Source of the DNA: an uncultured Granulicatella sp.
Lineage (GTDB): Bacteria; Bacillota; Bacilli; Lactobacillales; Aerococcaceae
DNA length: 41,446 nucleotides
Direction of reading: 5' to 3'
NCBI GenBank assembly: GCA_934193545.1
Contig: CAKPVL010000010.1
Span: 1 to 41,446 of the forward strand
Shown here: piece by piece, positions 31,291-39,582 of the stretch
How the letters are laid out: each line of letters opens with the position of its first letter
How positions within the stretch are numbered: position 1 is the first letter of the stretch
Notes under the pieces: generated by a model
Databases searched by the model: none
The model's input: the letters and a program-made list of their open reading frames with translations, nothing else
What the model was told of the DNA's origin: nothing
Translations under genes and position numbers: made by a program

Positions 31291-32853
31291 TTATTTAACT
31301 TCTTTTTGATAACGGTCATATGCGTCTTGTTGAATCTTGATAAATTCATCCAATCCCATATTTTTAAGGTTTGCTAAGTAAGAATCCCATTCTTCTTCAA
31401 TTCCGCCGTCAACTACCCATTTAGAAGCTTGTTGTTTTACATAAGAATCAATACTTACGTAAATTGAAGCTAATTTACTTAGTTCTTCTTGAGAATAAAC
31501 TACATTAGGGTAAGCTGGTAAAGCATATTGTTTTAATTCTTGGTCCATCTTCAATTTCAAACCGTCACCTTGAGTTTGGTCGATGTCAACACGGCTGTTG
31601 ATGTCGTCGCTCACGTATTTAGGTCCGAAGTCACGAAGAGAGTGAATCCAAGCATATTCATCGGCAGATTTACCATCTTTTGGAGGTAAAACTTTATATT
31701 TGTCTCCATCTTTTTCTGTGGCAATTCCAAATGAGCCATAGAAGTTTTGGATACTTGCATCATCAGTATAGAATTTATCGAACCATTGTAATAATTTAGC
31801 AGGGTTCTTCGCTTTTGTAGTGATTAATAATTCATTACGTCCATAGTTGTAGTGGTCTGGGTCAGAAGTAACATAGCCTTTTCCGTCAGGACCTTTAATA
31901 GCTGGTAATGGAACATATTCGCTAGCATGTAATCCAAATGTTGCATCGGCAGTCCAACCACTTGAAACACCTACTCTAGCTACTGATTTATCCATACGTT
32001 TTGCAGCACTCATTGATGAATCTTCAGTGTAAAGTTCAGGGTCAATTAAGCCTTTCTTGTATGCTTCATGCATTGCTGCAATCCCTTGTTTGTAGCTTTC
32101 TTCTGTACGTAGATATACAGGTTTGCCATCTTTAACAGACATTTCATAAGTGTTATCTGCACCTAAACGGTTGTTAAATGGAAGGATATAAGAGAATGTT
32201 GGGTCAAAGTTACCTGATCCAAATGGAATTTCATCCGTTGGATCTCCATTTCCGTTTGCGTCTTTATCTTTGAATTCTTGAAGTACTTTTACTAATTCAT
32301 CATAAGTTTGAGGTACCTTCAACCCAAGATTGTCAAGCCATTTTTTATTGATGAATAATTGGTTCCCTACAGTTGGACGCATTGGTAATTTCTTAGGAAG
32401 ACTGTAAATGTGTCCATCAGGAGATGTAATCATCGCTTTTAGTTTTGGTTCTTTTTCCATTGCCTTTGTAAGGTTTGGCATGTTTTCTTTAATTAAATCT
32501 TCTAGAGGAATAAATAAAGATTGGTTTTGAGCAATTTCAGCATCGTTAAATGCGTTAGATCCTAAGAAGGCATCTGGTAGGTCACCGCTGGCAATTAGTA
32601 CAGATTTTTTATCTGTCCAGTCTGCAGCTACTAGAGTATCCCAGTTGATTTCAATACCTGCTTCTTTAGCAGAGTCATCGATAAATCCTTTATGGTAATC
32701 TTCGCCCCAGTCCGACCATCGAACTGTTGTAATCTTGAAGTTTGTTTGATCTGACTTTTCGTCATTTGACTTCGTTGTTGAATTTGAGCAAGCTGCTAGT
32801 CCAGTAAGTGTAGCGGCTGCTAAAAACAAATATTTCATTTTATTGATTTTCAT
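31291..32853 (-). CDS. lplA: ABC transporter sugar-binding lipoprotein (LplA type)
   Basis: Extracellular substrate-binding lipoprotein, 520 residues. The signal peptide MKINKMKYLFLAAATLTGLAAC has lipobox LAAC with Cys22, and a Ser/Thr/Lys linker follows. The mature part is a family 1 binding protein with LplA-like features: ITTVRWSDWGEDYHKGF, ADWTDKKSVLIASGDLPDAFLG (split positions about 75-98) and DANGNGDPTDEIPFG near 195-209, a Ca2+-loop-like segment common in this group. AGGAG precedes the ATG. The LplABC group lacks its own ATPase gene and usually shares MsmK/MsmX; none is in the window. Ligand unknown; the GH31 partner suggests an alpha-linked oligosaccharide. Confidence 0.93.
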   Translation of the reverse strand: MKINKMKYLFLAAATLTGLAACSNSTTKSNDEKSDQTNFKITTVRWSDWGEDYHKGFIDDSAKEAGIEINWDTLVAADWTDKKSVLIASGDLPDAFLGSNAFNDAEIAQNQSLFIPLEDLIKENMPNLTKAMEKEPKLKAMITSPDGHIYSLPKKLPMRPTVGNQLFINKKWLDNLGLKVPQTYDELVKVLQEFKDKDANGNGDPTDEIPFGSGNFDPTFSYILPFNNRLGADNTYEMSVKDGKPVYLRTEESYKQGIAAMHEAYKKGLIDPELYTEDSSMSAAKRMDKSVARVGVSSGWTADATFGLHASEYVPLPAIKGPDGKGYVTSDPDHYNYGRNELLITTKAKNPAKLLQWFDKFYTDDASIQNFYGSFGIATEKDGDKYKVLPPKDGKSADEYAWIHSLRDFGPKYVSDDINSRVDIDQTQGDGLKLKMDQELKQYALPAYPNVVYSQEELSKLASIYVSIDSYVKQQASKWVVDGGIEEEWDSYLANLKNMGLDEFIKIQQDAYDRYQKEVK

Positions 32854-32863
32854 AATATCTCTC

Positions 32864-33760
32864 CTATTCTTTTAGTGCGCCAATCATGACACCCTGATTG
32901 AAATATTTTTGGACAAATGGATAAAGCAACATAATCGGAGCTGTTGAAATTACAATCGCTGCATATTTCATCATATCAGCTTTAATCCGAAGGTCTGATG
33001 CAAGTTCCCCTGTTGCCTGAGATTGCATCATTTGGTTACTAATTAATAACCGTCTTAAGATCAATTGCAATGGTTGCAAGTTTTCTTTTGTTAAGTAAAT
33101 TAAGGCGTTAAACCAAGAGTTCCAAATACCAACCGCTGTCCATAAACCGATTACGGCGATAATGGCTTTTGATAAAGGAACCACAATTTTAAAGAAATAA
33201 CGAATTGTTCCGCATCCATCAATTTGGGCTGCTTCCCACATTCCTTCTGGGATACTGTTATTGAAGAATGTTCTTGCAACAATAATGTTGTAAGAAGATA
33301 CTGCAAATGGAACAACCATTACCCAGAATGTATCGACAAGTCCGACACTCTTCACTGTTAAGTAGATTGGAATCAATCCACCTGATACGAACATCGGAAC
33401 AATGTAGAGAACGCTGAGCCACTTTTTACCAAGTAGGTCGCGTCTAGATAATGCGTACCCAGCAGGGATGTTGATGAGTAGTGCGATTAATGTACCGACT
33501 ACTGTATATAAAATCGTGTTGAGATAACTTCTTAAGAACAGTGGTTGTTCAATTAATCGAAGGTATCCATCTAATTTCCATTCGTGTGGAATGAACCAAA
33601 CTTTACCATTGGCTACATCAGAAGGATTACTAAAGGACGCAATCACAACAAACCACAATGGGTAAACGATTAATAATATTAACAAGATTGCAAAACCGTA
33701 GATCACTACGTCAAAAAACAAATCTGATTTTGATTTTCTTGAAGCTTTAAACCATTTCAT
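32864..33760 (-). CDS. lplC: ABC sugar transporter permease (LplC/YtcP type)
   Basis: A 298-residue inner-membrane permease with six predicted helices. The EAA-like loop that contacts the ATPase is seen as EGMWEAAQIDGCGTIRYFFKIVVPLSK (about 177-203; key residues EAA, DG, P). The N-terminal YPLWFVVIASFSNP segment and the C-terminal QKYFNQGVMIGALKE are hallmarks of the LplC/YtcP subgroup. AAAGGAGG lies upstream of the ATG. It is 18 bases downstream of lplB and 10 bases before the binding protein gene, in one operon. Confidence 0.93.
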   Translation of the reverse strand: MKWFKASRKSKSDLFFDVVIYGFAILLILLIVYPLWFVVIASFSNPSDVANGKVWFIPHEWKLDGYLRLIEQPLFLRSYLNTILYTVVGTLIALLINIPAGYALSRRDLLGKKWLSVLYIVPMFVSGGLIPIYLTVKSVGLVDTFWVMVVPFAVSSYNIIVARTFFNNSIPEGMWEAAQIDGCGTIRYFFKIVVPLSKAIIAVIGLWTAVGIWNSWFNALIYLTKENLQPLQLILRRLLISNQMMQSQATGELASDLRIKADMMKYAAIVISTAPIMLLYPFVQKYFNQGVMIGALKE

Positions 33761-33778
33761 GCTATGACCACCCTCCTT

Positions 33779-34696
33779 TTAAAATAGTCCTGTTTTGGTA
33801 TATCGTTTAGAAAACCAATTGACAGATAATAGAATGATTAAGTTGACTACAGTATTGAATAATCCGATTGCTGTAGAGTAACTGTATTGGAAGTTAAGCA
33901 TCCCAACTTTATATACGTAAGTCGAAATCACCTCACTTCCAGCTAGGTTCAATGGATTTTGTAATAGTAATACTTTTTCAAAACCGATACTTAATAAGCT
34001 ACCGGCTCTTAAAATCAATAGAATCATTGCTGTAGGTAAAAGTAATGGTAAGTCGATGTTGAGAATCTTTTGCATACGAGAAGCTCCGTCCATCGTAGCC
34101 GCTTCGTAATACGTTGGGTCGATGGCTGATAAGGCTGCTAAGTAAATGATGCTATCCCAACCGATATGTTGCCAAACATCACTCCAAACATAAACGCCAG
34201 CAAAACTATCTGGCTTTGATAGTAAGTTTGGCATTGTCCATCCAAGTGATTTAAAGATATTGGCAATCAAACCACTATTTGGTGATAAGAATAAAATGAT
34301 AATCCCACACATAACCATCGTTGAAATAAAGTGTGGTAAATAAGTCGTTACTTGAAAGACTTTTTTGAATTTCCCTGCTCTTAATTGGTTACATAAAAGC
34401 GCTAGTAGGATTGGTAATGGGAATCCAACGAGAATGCTATAGACTGAAATCTTTAATGTGTTCATCATCGTTGTTCCGAATTGAACTGAATTAAAGAACT
34501 GGGTGAAATATTTAAACCCAACCCACGGGCTATTTAAAATTCCATTCGCCGGTGAGTAATCTTTAAAAGCAATCACAAGTCCTAACATTGGGATATATGC
34601 AAACATTATAAGTAAAATAATTGAAGGAAATAGTAGCACATATAAAGGAATGTTGCTTTTTATTTTTCTTTTTTGTAATTGGGTTAAATCTTTCAT
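33779..34696 (-). CDS. lplB: ABC sugar transporter permease (LplB/YteP type)
   Basis: A 305-residue permease, partner of LplC. It has six predicted helices. PLYVLLFPSIILLIMFAYIPMLGLVIAFKDYSP (split over residues 16-48) and WVGFKYFTQFF at the N-terminus are typical of LplB/YteP, and the EAA-like loop is YYEAATMDGASRMQKILNIDLPLL (about 196-219). GGAGGG lies 7 bases before the ATG. First gene of lplB-lplC-lplA; transcription starts in the 34.70-34.89 kb intergenic region divergent to yesM, where a cre-like site and direct repeats lie. Confidence 0.94.
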   Translation of the reverse strand: MKDLTQLQKRKIKSNIPLYVLLFPSIILLIMFAYIPMLGLVIAFKDYSPANGILNSPWVGFKYFTQFFNSVQFGTTMMNTLKISVYSILVGFPLPILLALLCNQLRAGKFKKVFQVTTYLPHFISTMVMCGIIILFLSPNSGLIANIFKSLGWTMPNLLSKPDSFAGVYVWSDVWQHIGWDSIIYLAALSAIDPTYYEAATMDGASRMQKILNIDLPLLLPTAMILLILRAGSLLSIGFEKVLLLQNPLNLAGSEVISTYVYKVGMLNFQYSYSTAIGLFNTVVNLIILLSVNWFSKRYTKTGLF

Positions 34697-34729
34697 AATT
34701 TCCCTCCTGTTTCAATTTCCTGTCATTAT

Positions 34730-34758
34730 TTTATAAAATAAAACGCTTTCTTTATATC
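34730..34758 (-). promoter_or_regulatory. lplB promoter (activator-dependent type)
   Basis: Minus-strand -10 TATAAA (34730-34735). The hexamer at 17 bases (34753-34758, GATATA) is a poor -35 and lies inside direct repeat 1, as at promoters where a regulator replaces the -35 contact. Confidence 0.5.
34739..34752 (-). promoter_or_regulatory. cre-like CcpA site in the lplB promoter
   Basis: Minus-strand AAGAAAGCGTTTTA keeps the GAAAGCGTTTT core of cre sites and lies between the -10 and -35 of lplB. Predicts repression of sugar uptake when glucose is present. Confidence 0.6.
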
Positions 34759-34852
34759 ACTTTTTCGATAAGAACTATTCACTATTCAGACAATATTGCC
34801 AAATTTATATCACTTTTCCGACATCTTCTTAATTCATATCGTTTTTTGACAA
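34751..34852. repeat. three direct repeats between lplB and yesM, probable YesN-type regulator sites
   Basis: On the plus strand TTTATATCACTTTTTCGATA (34751-34770) and TTTATATCACTTTTCCGACA (34804-34823) agree at 18 of 20 positions and start 53 bases apart. A weaker third copy, TTCATATCGTTTTTTGACAA (34833-34852), starts 29 bases further on. Repeat 1 covers the lplB -35 region and repeat 3 covers the yesM -35 box. The likely binder is the AraC-type response regulator encoded next door (inference). Confidence 0.7.
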
Positions 34853-34873
34853 CTTTTATGATAGTGTTATACT
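34846..34873 (+). promoter_or_regulatory. yesM-yesN promoter
   Basis: -35 TTGACA (34846-34851), 16-base spacer, -10 TATACT (34868-34873); the -35 overlaps direct repeat 3. Confidence 0.75.
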
Positions 34874-34893
34874 TGAGAAGCGAGGTAAAAGTT

Positions 34894-36564
34894 ATGAAAC
34901 TACATAATATTCTATCTAAAAGACATTCTTTTAAATTTTTCTTTCAAGTCTTATTAGTACTTCTTATCCTCATCACAGTGATCAGTCTCTTTGTCAGCAA
35001 TGCCACAAGAGACTTCATTAAGAATCAAAATATTCAACAATTGACGAGCTCCATTGAGCTTTACGCCAATGGATTGAATGATGAAATGCGTTCCGTTGAA
35101 CGCTTTTTGTATTCAACGGTCACTCACGATAAGGGTTTAGATGAACTAAATGAGCCACAAAGTTACACCGATTATGAGCAAACCGTCAAAAAAGTACAAA
35201 CGACTTTTAACGACTATGAATACCAACATGAAACGCATATGTCGTTTTTGGTGGCAACAGAAGGTACGCATCATTTTCTGAGTGCGTCGAATCTCTATAT
35301 TCCCTATCAAGATTACTTATATTTAAAGAACAATATCAATTCGTTCAGAAATAATACGGACGACCGTAAATGGCAAGCTATTCTTATTAACGATACGGAG
35401 TACTTGATTAAAGTCGTTCATTATAAAGAGAAAACGATTATGGCGGTTATTTCTGCTGAAGATATTCTGATGCCCCTTCGGAAACTGAATATTGGAAAGA
35501 ATGGGCATATTTCATTGAAAGAACCAAAAAACTTGTCGTCTTCAACGCACTTAATAGAAGCCGATAGTGAACGGACACAATTGCCGTTTGATATTTACGT
35601 AGCCGTTGACTACGCAGACGTATTCAAGAGTATCGTTCTTTTTGAAGTCTTCATCGCAATCGTTCCACTCTTAATTGCGATTGCTTCTCTTGTATTAATT
35701 ATTTTCATTCGAAACAGAATGTTAAGCCCAATTACTCGGTTAACAGAACGTCTTTCAAAAATTGACGAGAACACCTCGATTTACGACATCGCTTCTTCTG
35801 AAGGGATTTTGGAAATCGATACTGCCAATGATAAATTGAGCCAGGTTCTCTTTGATATGCAAGACTTAAAAATCCGTGAGTATCATGCACAGCTGGAATT
35901 AAAAAAGGTTGAACTCAACTACTTAAAGAGCCAAATCCGACCTCACTTCTATTTGAATATGCTTTCCATGATTCACAGTATGCTTCAAACGGAGAACTAT
36001 AAGGAAATTGAAGAGTTAACGATTTTAACGTCTGATTATTTACGATATCTCTTTATGGTGGATCAAGACTTTTCTCCACTCAATAAAGAAATCCAACATA
36101 TTCAGGACTACTTGGAAATTCAACGCATTCGTTATGGGAATCATATCGACTTTGCTTTAACATTCGATGAACAGTTGCACGATGCGCTCGTTCCTTCCCT
36201 CTTACTTCAAACATTCGTTGAGAATACGATTAAGCATGGGTTCTCCTTCCAAGACGGGATTGCCATTGACCTTTCTCTTCAAAAACGAATGGTAGAAGAC
36301 AAGCCTTATATTGAAATTTGCGTTAAAGACAATGGTCCAGGCTTCACTACAGAGATTCTTGATAAGCTCAAGAACATGGAATCATTAATGTCAGAAGACG
36401 GCCATCATATCGGAATTACCAATGCGATTGAACGGCTTAACCTTCTCTATCCAAATGACTATACGATTACTTTTGAAAATAACGAAACGGGAGGCGCAAG
36501 AATTTATGCGCTCCTCCCCTATAAAGCGTTGAAAGGAGATTCTAATGAATATACTACTCGTTGA
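34894..36564 (+). CDS. yesM: sensor histidine kinase, YesM type
   Basis: Membrane sensor of the two-component system controlling the divergent sugar importer. I chose the ATG at 34894 (556 residues) with GAGG 8 bases upstream; the longer frame from a TTG at 34846 starts in the -35 box. Transmembrane helix 1 lies at about 15-36, an extracellular sensing domain at 37-248, helix 2 at about 250-272, then HAMP. The His_kinase domain (PF06580 type) has the phospho-acceptor His351 in QIRPHFYLNML, and the HATPase domain has FVENTIKHGF and VKDNGPGF. The next gene overlaps it by 20 bases. The signal is presumably a sugar or the loaded binding protein. Confidence 0.94.
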   Translation: MKLHNILSKRHSFKFFFQVLLVLLILITVISLFVSNATRDFIKNQNIQQLTSSIELYANGLNDEMRSVERFLYSTVTHDKGLDELNEPQSYTDYEQTVKKVQTTFNDYEYQHETHMSFLVATEGTHHFLSASNLYIPYQDYLYLKNNINSFRNNTDDRKWQAILINDTEYLIKVVHYKEKTIMAVISAEDILMPLRKLNIGKNGHISLKEPKNLSSSTHLIEADSERTQLPFDIYVAVDYADVFKSIVLFEVFIAIVPLLIAIASLVLIIFIRNRMLSPITRLTERLSKIDENTSIYDIASSEGILEIDTANDKLSQVLFDMQDLKIREYHAQLELKKVELNYLKSQIRPHFYLNMLSMIHSMLQTENYKEIEELTILTSDYLRYLFMVDQDFSPLNKEIQHIQDYLEIQRIRYGNHIDFALTFDEQLHDALVPSLLLQTFVENTIKHGFSFQDGIAIDLSLQKRMVEDKPYIEICVKDNGPGFTTEILDKLKNMESLMSEDGHHIGITNAIERLNLLYPNDYTITFENNETGGARIYALLPYKALKGDSNEYTTR

Positions 36565-38083
36565 TGACGACCGTTTTATCATCGAAGCGTTACGCGAAAA
36601 AATCCGTTGGGATCGATTAAAAATCGACAACGTCTACGCGGCGAACAGCCTCACTCAGGCGCAAGCCATCATTAAAGAATATCCTATCCACCTAATGATT
36701 AGCGATATTGAAATGCCTCAAGGAAGTGGTCTTGAACTGCTCTCTTGGGTCAGAAACGAAAATTACGACATCAAAACCATCTTTTTAACGAACTATGCGG
36801 ATTTCAACTACGCGCAAAAAGCGATTGAATTGCAAAGTTTTGAATACTACTTAAAACCGATTAACTTCGAAAAGTTGGAGTTCATCATTCAAAAGGCGCT
36901 CGATAAAATTACTGAGCAACGTCCAGTAGCGCCCCTTGAGTCATCTTTCCAAACAGAGAATAATTTCTGGTTTGAATATTTAAGAAAACCACGCATTCAC
37001 CGTCTGGAAGAATTGCAAGCAGAACTGCGCAGACGCAATTTGAGTTTAAAAGACCATCAATATTTCCTAACGGGTGTGATCACTTTGCATATTAATGAAG
37101 CAGATTACGCCCCAGAAATTCCTTCATGGACTTCACAGTTGAAAAAAGTATTCCAAGCTTTCTCAAATGAGGCTTATCAATTAGCGAGTCTGTTCAAGAT
37201 GGAAGGACACGTGGACCATTACGTTTGCCTCTTTAGAGTGGACAATTCCATCAATAGTGAGGGATTCGCCAGAAAAATCCAACAAGAAATTCAGGACAAG
37301 TTGCGCCATAATTCTATCATTACGTTCACCAGTTGCTTCCAATGTCCAAATATTTTACAAGACGTAAAAGAACTCTATGCGGCAACTGGCCAACAAGTTC
37401 CTTATTGGAATACCATTATTCCAGTTTCTTCTGACGCTGCTGTTTTACAGGAAAAAGAAGTTGCAACCAACTCCATCTCCTTCTCAGATTCATTAGACGA
37501 ATCCGAACTGGCAAAAAGTCTATTGCACTATATTTCAAATGGAATGGTGCCAAGAGCCATCTTGCAAAAGCTACATCTGGATTGGACGCAACAAATCGGA
37601 ATTTACTTAGATCAAAATGGTGTTTCAGCGCATAAGCTCTTCCAAAATGCGCATCATGATTTCCTCTTCCAAAGAAAATTCCATTCGATTGAATCTTTCG
37701 AAGAATACTTCAATTACTACTGGTCTCATGCAAGAAACTTTGTAACGGATGCTGAAAATCAAAAGAATAGTATTCAACGCATCATCGAATATATCGACCA
37801 TCACTACAAAGAAGACTTGAGCCGAACGACTTTAGCCGATATGGTATACCTCAGCGCGGATCATCTTGCTCGTGTCTTTAAGAAAGAAACAGGCGAAACA
37901 CTCGTCAAATACATTACAGATAAACGCATCCATGCTGCTAAAGAATTGCTATCGGATACGAAGACCCCCATTTCTCAAGTGGCCTCTGAAGTGGGATATG
38001 ACAATTACTCTTACTTCACAAAAATCTTTAAGGAAAAGACAGGTTACTCTCCAGGAGACTACCGAAAGCATCAAGCTGAATAA
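36545..38083 (+). CDS. yesN: response regulator with AraC-type DNA-binding domain, YesN type
   Basis: 512 residues. The receiver domain (1-120) has the acidic pocket DDD at 7-9, phospho-acceptor Asp54 in LMISDIEMP and Lys in YYLKPI near 104. A long middle region (about 135-395) of unclear fold follows. The C-terminal AraC/XylS domain has two helix-turn-helix motifs (about 405-507: DLSRTTLADMVYLSADHLARVFKKE and PISQVASEVGYDNYSYFTKIFK, split; ending TGYSPGDYRK). AAAGGAG precedes the ATG inside yesM. The likely target is the direct repeats between lplB and yesM. Confidence 0.94.
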   Translation: MNILLVDDDRFIIEALREKIRWDRLKIDNVYAANSLTQAQAIIKEYPIHLMISDIEMPQGSGLELLSWVRNENYDIKTIFLTNYADFNYAQKAIELQSFEYYLKPINFEKLEFIIQKALDKITEQRPVAPLESSFQTENNFWFEYLRKPRIHRLEELQAELRRRNLSLKDHQYFLTGVITLHINEADYAPEIPSWTSQLKKVFQAFSNEAYQLASLFKMEGHVDHYVCLFRVDNSINSEGFARKIQQEIQDKLRHNSIITFTSCFQCPNILQDVKELYAATGQQVPYWNTIIPVSSDAAVLQEKEVATNSISFSDSLDESELAKSLLHYISNGMVPRAILQKLHLDWTQQIGIYLDQNGVSAHKLFQNAHHDFLFQRKFHSIESFEEYFNYYWSHARNFVTDAENQKNSIQRIIEYIDHHYKEDLSRTTLADMVYLSADHLARVFKKETGETLVKYITDKRIHAAKELLSDTKTPISQVASEVGYDNYSYFTKIFKEKTGYSPGDYRKHQAE

Positions 38084-38085
38084 AT

Positions 38086-38122
38086 AAAAAAAGAGCTAGT
38101 TCGATTTGAACTAGCTCTTTTT
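38086..38122 (+). terminator. yesN terminator, bidirectional with the rhodanese gene
   Basis: AAAAAGAGCTAGTTC pairs with GAACTAGCTCTTTTT; T-runs follow on both strands. It separates the convergent yesN and rhodanese-like genes. Confidence 0.85.
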
Positions 38123-38127
38123 GGTGA

Positions 38128-38508
38128 TTAGTTTTCTCTTTTTTTCACTTTACCGTTCCATGCTTCGAAGCCATGTTTTAAAATGAAAATATTTGTATAT
38201 CCATTTTTCTTTAGACGGTAAGCACAACGACCAGCGATTGATACGCCCTCTTCATATAAATAGATTGGTTGGTCTTTACGTAATTCCATGAAACGTTCTT
38301 TAAATTGAGAATATGGAATGTTACGTGCTCCTAAAATATGAGCCGCTTTGAATTCGTCTTTTTCACGTACATCGATTAATTGTCCGTGACGTAAATCCTT
38401 TCCGAATTCTTCAGCGCTAACCACTTTAGCAGATGATTGACGCATCCAAACTAATACAAATAAGTAAATTCCGTAGGCCATGAATAGAGCCCAAATAATA
38501 TACCACAT
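38128..38508 (-). CDS. membrane-anchored rhodanese-like protein lacking the catalytic Cys
   Basis: 126 residues from the ATG at 38508 (AAGGGG about 9-12 bases upstream; the frame's earlier TTG overlaps that site). One N-terminal transmembrane helix (about 2-22) is followed by a rhodanese domain: QLIDVREKDEFKAAHILGARNIPY (43-66) is intact, and the end KNGYTNIFILKHGFEAWNGKV is typical. The active-site loop normally reads YLYCxxGxRS; here it is YLYEEGVSIAGR, with Glu86 in place of Cys, so sulfur transfer is not expected. It resembles B. subtilis YqhL. A TTGAAA/TACAAT promoter lies upstream, in the end of glcK. Confidence 0.88.
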   Translation of the reverse strand: MWYIIWALFMAYGIYLFVLVWMRQSSAKVVSAEEFGKDLRHGQLIDVREKDEFKAAHILGARNIPYSQFKERFMELRKDQPIYLYEEGVSIAGRCAYRLKKNGYTNIFILKHGFEAWNGKVKKREN

Positions 38509-38551
38509 GAGACTAAACCCCTTCAAAAATAATTTTAATAAGACAAGAGAT

Positions 38552-38580
38552 ATTGTATCATGTTTCTTCTAATCTTTCAA
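38552..38580 (-). promoter_or_regulatory. promoter of the rhodanese-like gene
   Basis: Minus-strand -35 TTGAAA (38575-38580, inside the end of glcK), 17-base spacer, -10 TACAAT (38552-38557). Confidence 0.65.
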
Positions 38581-39537
38581 AAGCACTAAAGAAGCTGCTC
38601 CAATGACTCCTGCATCGTTCCCAAGTTCTGCTAAACGTAAATGTGTTGTTTCGCGAACTTGTGGAAATACTAATTGTTCATATTCTTTACGAACGCCTTC
38701 TAATAGGAATTCTCCTGCAGCGCTCACTCCACCACCGATAACGATGAAGGATGGATTTAACATATTCGCAACGTGTGAACATGCAATTCCTAAGTATTTT
38801 GAGAAATGACGAATCACGATTAAAGCGAGTGGATCGTTTTGTTTTGCTAAATCAAACACGTCTTTTGCACTCACGTCTTGTCCATCGTCGATTCTTGCTT
38901 TCAACTCTGAGTCTCCAGCATATTCATCTGCATAACGACGGGCTAAGTTCACAATACCTGTTGCACTCGCTACCGTTTCAAGACAGCCTTTTTTACCGCA
39001 AGTACATGCAAAAGGACGTTCACTGAAATCAACGGCGATGTGTCCGAGTTCGCCGCCAGCGCCCGCTACACCATGAATCAGACGGTTTTCAGCGATAATC
39101 CCACCGCCAACACCTGTTCCAAGTGTAAAGAAGGTTACGTCTGGTTGGTCTCCACCAGCACCCATCCATTTTTCACCAAGTGCTGCTACGTTAGCATCAT
39201 TATCGATGAAGAACGGAATTTCAAGTGCTCCTTCAATTTTTTCTTTCAAAGGTTGTAATGTTTTCCAGTTTAAGTTGTAGGCACCGATAACTGTACCCTT
39301 CTCTCTGTCAACAACACCTGGAGAACCCATCCCGATACCAGCAAAATTTTCATTTGTTAGTCCTAATAAGTCTAAACGATGACGAATAGAGTCGATAATG
39401 TCGTCCACAATGTGGCTTCCTTCGTCTAAAATGTTGGTAGGAATCGACCATTTTTGTTGAACTTCACCTGCAAGTGAAATAATCGCAAATTTGATGGAAG
39501 TCCCACCTAAATCAATACCAATAATTTTCTTTTCCAT
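38569..39537 (-). CDS. glcK: ROK family glucokinase
   Basis: Phosphorylates free glucose with ATP. I chose the ATG at 39537 (322 residues) with GGAG 8 bases upstream; the frame also opens 3 codons earlier with GTG, directly against that site. The ATP loop IIGIDLGGTSIKFAI is at 5-19, the sugar-binding Asp in FFIDNDANVAALGE, GTGVGGGII near 145, and the ROK zinc motif CTCGKKGC with a following Glu near 180. It lies downstream of the rhomboid gene, as B. subtilis gluP-yqgQ-glcK, but no yqgQ is present in the 45-base gap. It has an extended -10 promoter of its own. Confidence 0.95.
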   Translation of the reverse strand: MEKKIIGIDLGGTSIKFAIISLAGEVQQKWSIPTNILDEGSHIVDDIIDSIRHRLDLLGLTNENFAGIGMGSPGVVDREKGTVIGAYNLNWKTLQPLKEKIEGALEIPFFIDNDANVAALGEKWMGAGGDQPDVTFFTLGTGVGGGIIAENRLIHGVAGAGGELGHIAVDFSERPFACTCGKKGCLETVASATGIVNLARRYADEYAGDSELKARIDDGQDVSAKDVFDLAKQNDPLALIVIRHFSKYLGIACSHVANMLNPSFIVIGGGVSAAGEFLLEGVRKEYEQLVFPQVRETTHLRLAELGNDAGVIGAASLVLLKD

Positions 39538-39570
39538 TGTATTCACTCCATGAAACTTGTATATGCTTAC

Positions 39571-39579
39571 ATTATAACA
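39571..39579 (-). promoter_or_regulatory. extended -10 promoter of glcK
   Basis: Minus-strand TGTTATAAT (TGn plus TATAAT at 39571-39576), 34 bases before the glcK ATG; -35 weak. Confidence 0.55.
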
Positions 39580-39582
39580 GTA

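Noticed and set aside
34846..34893. TTG start for the YesM-type kinase
   Set aside because: The TTG belongs to the -35 box TTGACA; the ATG at 34894 follows a GAGG site and gives the usual N-terminus.
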